A stretch of 64,000 nucleotides of DNA from Isoetes taiwanensis (lineage: Eukaryota; Streptophyta; Lycopodiopsida; Isoetales; Isoetaceae): assembly GCA_021234155.1 (NCBI GenBank), contig JAJEKV010000002.1, positions 25,724,617 to 25,788,616 of the forward strand. Direction: 5' to 3'. Shown here piece by piece: positions 11,643 through 21,780 of this stretch. The stretch's first letter is position 1, and each line of letters opens with the position of its first letter. Both the position numbers and the translations under genes were made by a program. The notes below the pieces were generated by a model that saw only the letters and a program-made list of their open reading frames with translations, did no database searches and was not told the origin of the DNA.

Positions 11643-12900
11643 CAGCTCTTCGAAGGTCTCTTGAAATGGTAAATTGTGTTCTCCAAAGAAAGCTTTGAAA
11701 TGGTTATATAAATACCTTTTGAGATCTCCTGGAGAATTGTGAATTGAGCCATCGTTATGAGTGATGGATGATAATGTGGAGGATCTCTTCTTTTCTTTAG
11801 CTGTCTTAAAGATGCTTCCTTTAGCCAGGTCAATCCTGCATTACATTTATTTTCAGCTATCTTGACCTCTTCTATTGTCTTTATCTGTTCTAATATCCTT
11901 TTCTCCTCCGTCCCATCATTGGGACCCAATGCTCTAAGAGAGAGGAGTTGGCCATAAAGGATATCCAATTCTTCCCTTTCTTTTTGCACTTTAGCTCTAC
12001 CCCAGCTTTTGGCGTAATTTTTTATATTTGAAAGAGCTGTTATCATGGTTTCCATACCAGAACCCGTACTAAAAGCGGTTTGCCATATGCTTTTGCAAGA
12101 CTCCACAAAATCTGGGTCTTTCAAATATCTGGTATTTAATTTGAATACTATTTTAGAAGTGCTAAACTGACATTTCTTAGTAGATATCACCTGTGGATTA
12201 TGATCGGAGATAGCATTCTTTAATTGATTGGACCTTTGAAGGTTTGGGAGGATGGAGAAGGCCACGCCATTCATATAGCATCTATCGTGCCTTGCATACG
12301 TCCTCCCCGTTCCCATCCATCCATTGCACCATGTAAATCCCTTATCTCCGTCCAGCTCCATGAAGCCCATATCCTCTACCAATTTACTCCACTGAACTTT
12401 CTCAAACCCGTGTACTATTTCTGACGACACCCCTTGTCTATCCTCGACTGCCTCCACCATATTAAAATCCCCTGCCATGAGCCAAGCTACCTGACTTCCA
12501 AAGCTTTTCAATCTATGTCTGAGAGTGGCCCATAAAGCACCTCTGCCCCTGGGGTTGTTATGGGCATAAATATTCACCAAACCCCATATTCTACCTTCCT
12601 GTTGCCATATAATTATAGCCCACCTACCAAACCTGTCTACCTGTGAATCACATACTTTTACGTCCTTCTTCCAGGCGATCAGAGTGCCTGCACTAGAGGT
12701 ATCTTTTACTGCAGCGATACCCACATATTATTTACCTATTGTGTTGAACAATTCATGTATCTCCCCCTGTTTACACTTGTGCTCCTATAGGCATATTACG
12801 TCTGGATTTATCTCCTTGATTGCGTTTGATAATCTGTTTTTCTTGTATTCCGAGGATTTTACTCCCTTGATATTCCAGCTAAGGATCTTATCATTCATTG
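11618..12900 (-). pseudogene. LINE B EEP endonuclease domain
   Basis: A 368-codon frame (12724-11618) carries WGLVNIYAHNNPRGRGALW, AWLMAGDFNMVEAVEDRQG, a RHDRCYMN motif (family: RLDRFY) and ISDHNPQVI. The catalytic start of the domain lies upstream at 12,900-12,730 (SWNIKGVKSSEYKKNRL, then NPDVICL*EHK) and is interrupted by a TAG and a TAA. The endonuclease nicks the target strand for integration; this copy cannot make it. Confidence 0.88.
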
Positions 12901-12986
12901 GGAGATGTTTGGAGATCCTTTCTTCCTTTTCATGTTCCCCGTCCCATCTGTTTCTATTACGTTTTCCTTTTTATTTTTTTTCCCTG

Positions 12987-15334
12987 TTACATTGGGAGGA
13001 TCTTCGTCCACCCCATTCTCATCTTCCATTGGGAGGTCTGCCCACAGATTCTGTGTGGTGGGAGGGTATTCTCTATAGAAGCCAACTCTCCACATACTAC
13101 AATATCTCCTCGATGTTCTTTCACCTTTTCTGGCAATGCCTCCTCTGAATTCATTACTTCTTTAATGTACTGAGAGAAGGGATTGTTTACCTCGGAGACA
13201 ATTTGAGTGCTGAGAGACATCTGAGGAGGGGACTTTGGGCGAGGCCCTCTGCTTTTTCGAGCAATATTTCTGGTTCTCCCTTTTTGCCTGGCCCCTCCCA
13301 CTTCCCAAGTTTGACCTTTTGTTTTTGACGAGCCCTCAGCAGTTGTAGAGATGATAGGATCCGACGTAGGTCTCTTGGTTGGAGATGTCGCGTTGCTGGT
13401 GTTTGGGATTTCTACTCCCCAGCTTGGAGCACTTAGGGTAATTGTTACAGGAGCAGTGGGGTGGCTCATCGGGACCCCAGCACTTGTGGGGGGAACTTGG
13501 GGATTATTGTTCTGTGCTTGATGCTGAGAACTCGTTTCTTCTTTAGATCTTGCCTGTGGGTTCTCTTCCAGCCCTTCAATTTTTAGATCTGGAAACATTC
13601 TGTATATTTCCCATTTGTTAGTCAACTTCAAGGGAAATTTGAAAGAGCAATTGCCACTCTTAACTATCACCCCCTTGGGTATGCTCGCCTTTGCTGGAAT
13701 TGCTACACAAATCCTTGGTCCTTTGGCTATGGAATGTGAGATATAAGCGCCTATTGTGTTAGCAATAACCTTTAAAAACTCAGGTATCAGCAGGTCTGGA
13801 GGTAGGTGTTCGATCTCCAACCAGCATGGGATCTTGATTGCTGACATTTGATGGGGGGAGAAGCCAGGAGAATAATATTGGTATAAGATGTATTCCCTCA
13901 TAAAGGTGTCCGCAGCGCGAGACACCATCTTATCTACTGTGTCTTCGCTATGGAATAAGATGAGGAAGAAGTTGCCACCTAGTGCCTTTAGAGATTCATG
14001 CTGAGGCAAACCTAACCTTTTCAAGTGTGTTGACAGCTAGAATTCTAGTTTACGAAAGTCCAGGAATCCTATAACAGATCGTGATACCAAATTCTCCACC
14101 ACTTTTACATGTATACCATGGTCTATCTCTGCTATTGAAAAGTTAGACTCCTCATCTACTTCCATATTTCCAACGCTTTCAGTTCCTTTTTTTTTCAGGC
14201 TGGCCTATATTTAAGTTGCCCAGATCTTGGGCAAAACCTGCTTCTACTGTTTTAAGTGCTGCATCTACTCTCAAACTCCTGGCTGTTTCTATTGGCACAC
14301 TGCTCTTTATCCATTCTGAGAATCTAGGCTTGTTGACTCTTGCTATTGTGTCGTTGTTTTTTCCAAGCCTCCCTTACGTTATTCCTTGTACCGCCACTAG
14401 ATGAGTCTGGGTTTGCACTATTGTTATGCCCTTCTTCAGTCGCGTCTTTTATAGTGATGGAGCCTTGTGGAGATAGTAATTTAGCGCCTGTGCTTTGATG
14501 AAATAGACCCCCTTTTGCCCATCTCCTGGATTACGATGAAGTAAATTCCCTTTTGCGAATATCTCTGTGTTTTGTTTCTCTTCCTGTAAGGCTTCTGGCA
14601 ATATTGTAGATCTGCACTTCATCTCTGCTAATTTATTATTTGATTCCATTGCTTTCTCGTCTGCAACGGTTACAACCTCTTCCATGGTTGAGTCTGATAT
14701 ACTAGATTGAATGGATTTTTTCTGCCCGTTCTCATTCCCTCTTGTTGCTATATCTTTCATGGTTGAGTCTGATATTTATGCATGAGTGAATTGTTTCTGC
14801 CCTTTCACACTAATTCCTGTCTCTGCTCCTAACATTGAGTTTTTCAATTTATGGATAGCCCCAGAAGCACTCACGCATGCAATGGGAGCCTGATCTTCCC
14901 TTCCTTTTATCTTTCCTGCTCCATTTTCGTTTGCCCCTTTTTGGGGTGGGAGGCTGATCTTCCATTCCTTTTATCTGCCCTGCTCCATTTTCGTTTGCCC
15001 CTTTTGGAGAGTGGTCTATGCTATGTAAGACAGAGACTCTTGTAGCTAGGCTAGAACTCTTATGAAGCAGACTAGTGGATTGAAAACTAGTGGATTGATT
15101 TACCTCTTGCAGGGCAGAAGCCCCAAATTTTGGATGGGATTCGTTGGAAGCCCCTTCGACTGGGGATGGGGGAGCCCCAATGACCTGACGGCCGGCTGTT
15201 GTCCAGCCCTGAGCTGCGGAAGAAGCGGGAATCGGAGGCCCTGGGCTCCCGTTGAACTCACCCTGGGTCTAACCCAGGCCTGTTACCGGCTGCCGCGAAC
15301 GCGGCTGCTTTACCTCCGCCTGCGTCCATCGTAG
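12987..15334 (-). pseudogene. LINE B ORF1 (DUF4283-like), frameshifted
   Basis: ORF1 starts at an ATG about 5 bp from the 5' end (MDAGGGKAAAFAAAG), reaches a stop after about 23 codons, and continues one frame over (GEFNGSPGPPIPASS). The DUF4283-like core is at 14024-13500 (GNFFLILFHSEDTVDKMVSR, AIKIPCWLEIEHLPPDLL). A basic tail follows (RQKGRTRNIARKSRGPRPKS). I see no clear zinc knuckle. The 5' part contains internal repeats: ATGGTTGAGTCTGATAT twice (14,683 and 14,759) and a block of about 62 bp twice (about 14,889 and 14,950). Confidence 0.75.
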
Positions 15335-15351
15335 TAACCATTGTCAAGTAT
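15335..15351. repeat. Target-site duplication of LINE B, right copy
   Basis: This is the second copy of TAACCATTGTCAAGTAT (see 9012-9028). Joining the two flanks here restores the sequence downstream of the Myb/SANT relic. Confidence 0.9.
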
Positions 15352-15720
15352 GGTCCTCCTTGAAATGTGAATTGTTACTTGTGTGTCATTCTTTCAATGT
15401 CAATTATATTATTTCAGTAAATCAAGTGTCAAGTATTTGCTTATTATCTAAGTGTTTATCTAAGTGTTTGCAATATGGTCTTTGTCTCTGTGAACGATAA
15501 AAAATCTATTCTATTCTATTCTTATTTGTTTGTCTCTAATGCTTTACGTGTTTACTTGAACCATAGGTATTAGCCATCATCATGAATCCAATTGCACGAC
15601 AAGGCCTTCTCCAAGTTTGCCAAGCACTCCATGTATTCATCCTCCTTAGTTGTTGAAGCCTAGTAATGTGCGCCCATCAACAAGATATATGAACGCATAT
15701 GAGTTGAGGTAAGAACAATT
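15352..15720. other. Flank with an isolated LINE tail
   Basis: No gene was seen. At about 15482-15524 there is a plus-strand GTCTCTGTGAACGATAAAAA sequence followed by CTATT repeats. This is the 3' terminus of the LINE D family without its body (compare 18969-19010, minus strand, and 58397-58434). Confidence 0.55.
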
Positions 15721-17121
15721 TAAAGTTCTGAAGATAAGCAGCTCCTATAATTATTCAACCTCTTTTTAATTCTCTCCAGAATTGGATTCCATAATCCTTT
15801 TAGACTCAGATTGAGAGATAGAGGCATCCAAAGCAAATTAGAGGCTTGCAAGATACTGAGAACAAGAATATCACAGATAGATGTCTGACTGATATCTCCA
15901 ATAATTTCTCTTTGCAAGATTAAGATGAACTCCAGAGGCAGCAGCGAACTGCTTGATTAAATAAAAACGATGTTAATGTTATGAGCATTGGAGCCCAAGA
16001 AGGCAAAGGTATCATCATCATATTCGGATATGGTGAGGTAATCTACATTACTTGGAAGTTTAAGACCAATAATTGTCCCAGTAGATTGAAAATGATCAAC
16101 ACATCTAGTAAACATTTCTGCAACCAGAAGAAATAAATAAGAAGCCAAAGGATAGCCATGTCTCACTCCTTTAGCAAGAGAGAAAAAATTGGTTGGAGAG
16201 CCATTGATAATAGCTGCAGAGTTAGATATAGAGTTAAGTCCATGTATAAGAGATATGAGCTTAGGATGGAAGCCAATTTTATTCAGAGCAATGTCAATGA
16301 AATCCCATTTAACAGTATCAAAAGCTCTTTTAAAATCTAGCTTGAGTAAAACACAACTCTGCTTAGATATTTTATTCCAGTGAGATCCGTCCATGGCAGT
16401 TATATGGTTATCCAAGGTTAATCTTTTAGGCAAGAAAGCAGATTGCTTGTGATTGATATTTTTGTGCAAAAAGGGTTGAACTCTTTGAGCAATGATTTTA
16501 GCACACAGTTTATAGGTAGCATTAGTCAGGGAAATTGGCCTCCATTCAGCAAAGGAACTTGGATTTTCTACTTTAACACTAATGCAATAAATCCAGCAGA
16601 GATAGAGGGGTGCGAATGGTTTGAGTTCCAAAAGCCATGAACAAGACCAATTAAATCTAACTTAATTGTATCCCAAAAGTGGAGATAGAACTCAGGTGGA
16701 AATCCATCAGGGCCAGGAGATTTCCCTTCACTAAAGCTTTTAAGAGTATTGAAAATCTCATTTTCAGTTGGGATACTAGCAAGGGATGCATCCATCACAT
16801 CAGCTGGAGTGGGCAGGATATTATCCAACTGAGAGATGAAACTATCTCTACTTATCACATCATTTGCAGTAAGAACAGGGTTGGTAAAAAGAGAGGCATA
16901 ATTTTCGTAAAAGAATTTTTTGATGTCAGAATTGGAGCTAAGGGTAGTACTCGAGTCAGTCTTAACTTGAGCAATTGAGTTCTTGAGAAGCCTATTCCTT
17001 GCAACCCTGAAAAAAAACTTGGAGCTGCCATAGTCCATTTCACTATTATATTTGATTTTACACTTATTGCTGCACACTTGGCCTCCCTCTCTTCTATGTT
17101 TTTCAGATGACTCTCTAGCAT
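15721..17121 (-). pseudogene. LINE C reverse transcriptase, active-site variant YDDD
   Basis: RT motifs are GKSPGPDGFPPEFYLHFWD (near 16,700), NPSSFAEWRPISLTNATYKL (near 16,540), LKLDFKRAFDTVKWDF (near 16,345) and RHGYPLASYLF (near 16,160). The catalytic box reads SEYDDDTFAFLG (near 16,020), i.e. YDDD where copies A and B have YADD. The family-typical RQGCPL is also changed to RHGYPL. Together with frame breaks this marks a dead copy. The 3' third of the domain is deleted. Confidence 0.82.
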
Positions 17122-17274
17122 TTCCTCCCCAAAGTTATGATTAAAGAGATCAGCCTATAACATTGATCTAATTTTCTTCATGTGGAATAGGAGAATTTCC
17201 TTCTCTTTGATTCTATTGTGATGCCTAATTTTGGTCTAATTTTTATTCCAATCTTTAGCCTTCTTGAGCTTGGA

Positions 17275-18060
17275 CTAAAAAGATTTCATAGCGCCAATAG
17301 GAGAACCAGTCTCAATATTCTCATGAAATTCAATGAAGTCTTTATTGAACTCTTCATTCTGGAGAAGAGAATAGTTAAACTTGAAGGGGATATTTTTATC
17401 TCTAGGAATAGCAAGCAAATGCTTAGTATGGGGGAATTGATATTGATGATTAGAGATAAACGTGCCTTCATCACTAGTTACAAAACAGTTATCCCAAAAC
17501 TCAGAGTTAGGATTGGACACATAATATCTATCTAGAGCACAGTAAACTCGAGCTTGATGCTTCTGCTTGTTTGACCAAGTATAGTTAGAAGTAGAGGAAG
17601 GAATATGGATCAGAGCAGAGTCATTAATCATATTGTCCCATCTGAGCTTTTCAGTAGAGTTCATATTAATTTTATTCCCAATCTTCATATCCCATACAGA
17701 AGTATTATTGAAGTCCCCAGCAAGAATCCAGTCAAAAGAAGGATTCTTTCTAATCCAGGAGCTGATTTCTAGCCAAATGCCTTCCCTTTCCTTAGGGTTT
17801 GTATAAGCATAAACATTAATCACACCAAAGTTGGAATTATTAACTAAGGAAGTTACTACCTGCCACATTCTAGAAATACTATTGCAAAAGGAGAGGTGTC
17901 TTATGTTCTTCCGAATGATAGCCAACCCCCCCTTTGTTCCATCAGCTTCAATCCAGATGGAGGAGACTCTTGGATAAATCCAATCCCCAAGATTAGAGGA
18001 TTCAAACTTAGGTAATTTGAGATCTTGTAGAAGGATTATATCTAAATTGTAATGCTTAAG
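17275..18060 (-). pseudogene. LINE C EEP endonuclease domain
   Basis: An open frame of 216 codons (17925-17275) carries WILAGDFNNTSVWDMKIGN, an ALDRYYV motif and a degenerate FISNHQYQF in place of SDHxP. Upstream of 17,925 the start of the domain continues in another frame with in-frame stops. The mutated last motif and broken frame mean no activity. Confidence 0.78.
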
Positions 18061-18640
18061 CTGAGATATTCCTTTAATACCCCTAAGGTTCCAATTTTTT
18101 TTTTGCTTCTGGTATTATTGGCTGGGAGCCTGGGAAACTAACCACAAAGTTTGGAGTAGTATTATTAGATTTACCAAGACTTTTTTTAGATTTAATAATC
18201 AAAGCATTATCCCCTAAGTGTTCATCATTCCCCAATTCTCTTTGTCACTATCCAATTCTAGATCACTATCAGAGATACCCCTGGTACAAATTCAAACATT
18301 TTATTCACTTTATCTTTAACAAGGCAATTTTTAGAGATATTATAAAGAGGTACTTGCCTGGATGGTTGACAATCATCATCATCGCTGGCTTTGATGCCAA
18401 GGATCTCTGAGCTGAGACTGTTGGGAATCAACTGCTGATCTATCAATTTTTCTCTTTCTGGAGTATCCCACACCACCTCATCAAAAGGTTCTTTGTTCTG
18501 CATAACTTGCATTTGACTATCCTGTTCATCCTCATTTTGGCAAAAATATAATTTGCTTCTATATAGACTTTCTAAAAGCTTAAAAATGACAGAATTGCAG
18601 GAATACCTGGAATCAGTCCTCAAATGCTGGCTCTAGATTC

Positions 18641-18968
18641 TCGTCAATGATATCTATAAGGAACTCATATAGGCAATAGAATCTAAAATGTAAATTTGTT
18701 TAGAACCAAAAAGGTTTTTCCTCAGAGAAAAGAACTAATCGGCACACAAAACGATCAGTTCACATCTTCTACATCGATATGACTTACAGACAGAATAATT
18801 TTAATGCCTCGTGTTTTCCTTGAAACTGCATGGACCATTTGGTGCAATCATGTTAGAAAAGATTCACGTCTTGCTAGAAGAAATAATGCTTTCTAGATAC
18901 AAAAGAAAGAAAGAAAAAAATGCATGAAGAATAGAAGATGAATGAATTTGGGTAGCAATATGTCTTGA
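18641..18968. other. Non-coding spacer
   Basis: No gene was seen. A stretch at about 18711-18745 (TTTTCCTCAGAGAAAAGAAC...) resembles 21312-21345, so short flanking repeats bracket LINE D. Confidence 0.35.
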
Positions 18969-21300
18969 GAATAGAATAGAATAGAATAGTTTTTTTATCG
19001 TCCACTGAGACCAATCGGCCTATGGGACCCAGAAGGAGCGCAGCAAACTTATTACTGTCCGGGTTAAAAAACCCCCGCCCCGAAGGGTTTTCGAGGGAAA
19101 AACCGTGGCAGTAATAAGAATGCTGTCAAACTGTACAAGTATACATCATCGTGAAATAAATGTGTATGTACATGTCAAGTGCGTGCCCGAGGACATAGCT
19201 GATCTCGCATGTCCATGACCTCCTGAAGGTATGATCCTAGCATCCGTACGGATGCCGTGCTCAATGTCACATGTAGCGGCCGGCGGGCCTGACCAACTCA
19301 AAGATAAGCGTTCGGATTTGATCATATGCTGGGCAACTTTGAAGGGTATGAGATTCATCCTCAATGACTCCCATTTGGCAGCATTGACAGAGCCTGTCCT
19401 GACGTGGCTCACCAATCCATCTGCCTATAGCTCAATTCGAAGATGATGTGCCCCTGTGCGAATGGAGGCAATGAGTCTGCGTCTTTTCATGGGCAAGTGG
19501 GTGCGCAGGTAGCATTGTGGGCCTCGTTCCAATGTGGGATTTATGTGGCGCTGGTAGTGTGCTGTCTTGACCTGTTCAAGGGCGCTGGCATCCCAAAGCT
19601 TGCTGATGAAGCAAGCGTCAAGATATTGCCTCAAGCTATGGCGATCTGCCTCTGTTTGCACATGTGTGCACCTATGCTCCTGCACATTCCATCTAGCCAT
19701 CCATTGAGCTCTCTTTTCCCTCCAGCAGGCCTTGAGGCGTTGTGGCCCCATTGCCATGATATAAGCTAGTTTTGGGAGACGAGCATCGTCCATGTTGACC
19801 ACCTTCTGAAAATAGACAATGTGGCGATCAAGGGCCGCCCTCTGAAGAGGCAAGATCCTGCAGTAGAATTTGATATGGGACTGTGGACTTCACCCCTAGT
19901 GCTCGTACCAAGAAGGCTTTCTGCACCTGCTCCAAGTCATTCCAAGTAGCGAGGGATACTACTGGGCCCCATACTTCAACCCCGTATAAAAGGACAGGCT
20001 CCACTAAGACTTTGAACATGTGTGACTGATGGGTCCAATCATACAACTCCGCTCTATGACTATTGTTTTGCATTGCATATAGTGCTTTCCAGCCCGCCGT
20101 AACTCGTAGCCGTATGGATGTGTCCCAGTGCATAGTAGACGGAAACTCCACTCTCAAATATTTGTATGTTTATGCTACTTCCACATTCTGCCCTCGGTAA
20201 CGGAAGGAGGGGATCCTCAGCTGTCGTGAAGATGATATGAAAACCACCTTAGTCTTGGCCAAGTTGACGCCATATATTAAACTTGACAAAATGTGTCTAG
20301 GGCATCGAGATGTCGTTGCATGTCTGCTGGTGTGTAAGCTAGAGGTCCACATCATCACGAGATATATTAACCGCTTGATGATCCGGTAGAGAAGGTGAGC
20401 CCCGTAAGCCCCCATTATCGGCAAACCCAGCTCTCCAATTGATCAATGTAAAGCCCAAATAATGTTGGGGAGAGAGGGCATCCCTGGCGAACCTCGATAC
20501 TACTATCAAATGGTTGGCTTGTCGGCTGCAACCGACCCGAGCATCTTTCATAAAGCCTGTACACTGCATTCTGCAAATCTACCGGAACCCCCAGCTGTCG
20601 CAATCTTGCCCATAGTTTTTCCCGAGGCACAGTGTCAAATGCCTTTGCAAAATCCACGAAGCAACAATATAGATCCTGACGGTTCCTGCTGTCTTCAACC
20701 AGAGCTCGCAATGTGAAGATGTGGTCAATGGTTGAGTGTCGGGTCTCAATCCTCGCCTCGGGTGAGGGCCCAGATCTCTGCCGCCTCGCCCCAATCAACT
20801 GCTGCTCGAGAATCCCAGCAAGCAATTTTGCAAACACCGAACTGACCATGATTGTTCGGTAATTGGCTGGGCAGTGCGGGTCACCTGCCTTATAGATGGG
20901 AACAACTCTGCTATTGGTCCACTGCATCGGGAAGCCTTCCTGTAATGCCTTGTTGAACAAGGCGGTCAGCACTGGTATTATGGACGGCCCTGCCCACTTA
21001 AGCAATTCTGCCTGCATGCCATCCAGGTCCGGGGCTTTCCCATTGGCAAGACGCTGTAAGCCTTGTTCCACGTCTGAATCTGTGATTTCCAGCACTGGGC
21101 CTTCTTGCAGGGGTAATGCTGCATGTGCACCCTGAGGGTCGTATAGCTGTTGCAAGTATTGCCTCCACTGCTCGGGAGTGATGTTCCCTGTGGGCTGTAC
21201 TGGCTTTCTAAGAACCCTTCGCCAGAAGGTCCTGGGGTGACGTTCCAGGAGATAAAACATTTCCCTTTGATGTGCTGCAATGTACCTGGAAGAGAGCTGC
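18969..21300 (-). mobile_element. 5'-truncated LINE of a non-L1 clade (family D)
   Basis: The minus-strand element has a 3' end of ...ACGATAAAAAAA followed by CTATT/AATAG repeats at 18969-18990, instead of a plain poly(A). It contains the RT and the C-terminal region only; the endonuclease and ORF1 are missing, so it is 5' truncated near 21,300. The RT style (FVDFAKAFDTVPREKLWARL, RQGCPLSPTLFGLYIDQLE) differs from the L1 copies and is more like RTE/Jockey/CR1-type LINEs; I do not assign the clade. A second, GC-rich copy (D2) lies at about 25.4-31.1 kb. Confidence 0.8.
19146..21300 (-). pseudogene. LINE D reverse transcriptase and C-terminal region
   Basis: The 21,300-20,415 frame reads from a linker with RHPRTFWRRVLRK and GKAPDLDGMQAELLKWAGP, through SRVVPIYKAGDPHCPANYRT, FVDFAKAFDTVPREKLW and RQGCPLSPTLFGLYIDQLE. 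The YADD region at 20,430-20,330 is broken by shifts, with a YGVNLAKTKVVFISSS continuation near 20,260. The C-terminal part (19853-19425) includes LDRHIVYFQKVVNMDDARLP and MKRRRLIASIRTGAHHLRIE, ending with Cys/His-rich sequence. At least three frame changes make it non-functional. Confidence 0.8.
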
Positions 21301-21506
21301 ATGCCGAAAGGGATTTTCCTTAAAGAAAGAACTAACCTGCTAATAATCCCAAATGTGCAGAGATAGCATCTCGATATTAGTATGAACAACAAAGAAATCA
21401 GGTTCACAAAGAAAGAGTTTGAGGCGTAATAATATAGAAAAGATGTGCAAAGTGAAAATATGGAATCATCAATCTTTAAGAAAATGGCAATCACATGTAA
21501 TTCTTA
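21301..21506. other. Junction sequence between LINE D and the gypsy LTR
   Basis: No gene or recognised repeat was seen; AT-rich. It may contain the deleted part of the left LTR or an unrelated flank. Confidence 0.3.
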
Positions 21507-21685
21507 TGATATTCAAAGGTTGCTTATCTTGGCATATAATTTCTTTTGTTCTTGTTTTGTTCTTTCTGTTCTTATCCCTCTTGCTAAATCCCGCGTGACA
21601 CACTATACTAAGGATTTGTCTGTTTGATCCAAGGGTCCTCACAGAGGACTGTCTTGCAGACAATCTCGAATCCTGACCCTAGACA
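21507..21685 (+). repeat. Left LTR of gypsy element, 5' truncated
   Basis: It matches 38561-38735, starting TGATATTCAAAGGTTGCTTA. Only about 180 bp of an LTR of roughly 600 bp remains. The likely end is the TAGACA at 21680-21685. I see no clear primer-binding site right after it; a GCC-rich stretch (CGCCGCCGCC) follows. Confidence 0.75.
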
Positions 21686-21780
21686 CTATCGCCGCCGCCG
21701 GGTCTTAGTTCTTTTCTTCAGACTTCAAGATATTTGTTTGTGCTTTCACTCAGGACGAGCTTCTCAGCCAAACTACGGCT

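Larger units (their letters stand above)
9029..15334 (-). mobile_element. Full-length L1 LINE (copy B) with 17-bp TSD
   Basis: This 6.3-kb element reads on the minus strand. Its poly(A) tail is the T-run at about 9028-9042, and its 5' end at 15334 is a GC-rich leader with an ATG about 5 bp inside the end. Order: ORF1 (15.33-12.99 kb), EEP endonuclease (about 12.90-11.9 kb), RT (about 11.6-10.2 kb) and zf-RVT end (10.2-9.17 kb). It is flanked by the 17-bp duplication at 9012-9028 and 15335-15351, so both ends are exact. Frameshifts and stops interrupt all modules. At least one stop sits where the family has Gln (CL*EHK near 12,790), consistent with a C-to-T change. Confidence 0.93.
15721..18640 (-). 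mobile_element. L1-type LINE fragment (copy C), truncated at both ends
   Basis: The minus-strand fragment belongs to the same family as LINE A. It holds the ORF1 C-terminal part (18623-18258), the EEP endonuclease (about 18,060-17,275) and the RT up to the thumb (about 17,120-15,721). It stops abruptly after NNYRSCLS at about 15,722, lacking the zf-RVT end and poly(A), so it is 3' truncated, by deletion or recombination. The 5' leader and most of ORF1 are also missing. All frames are broken. Confidence 0.82.
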
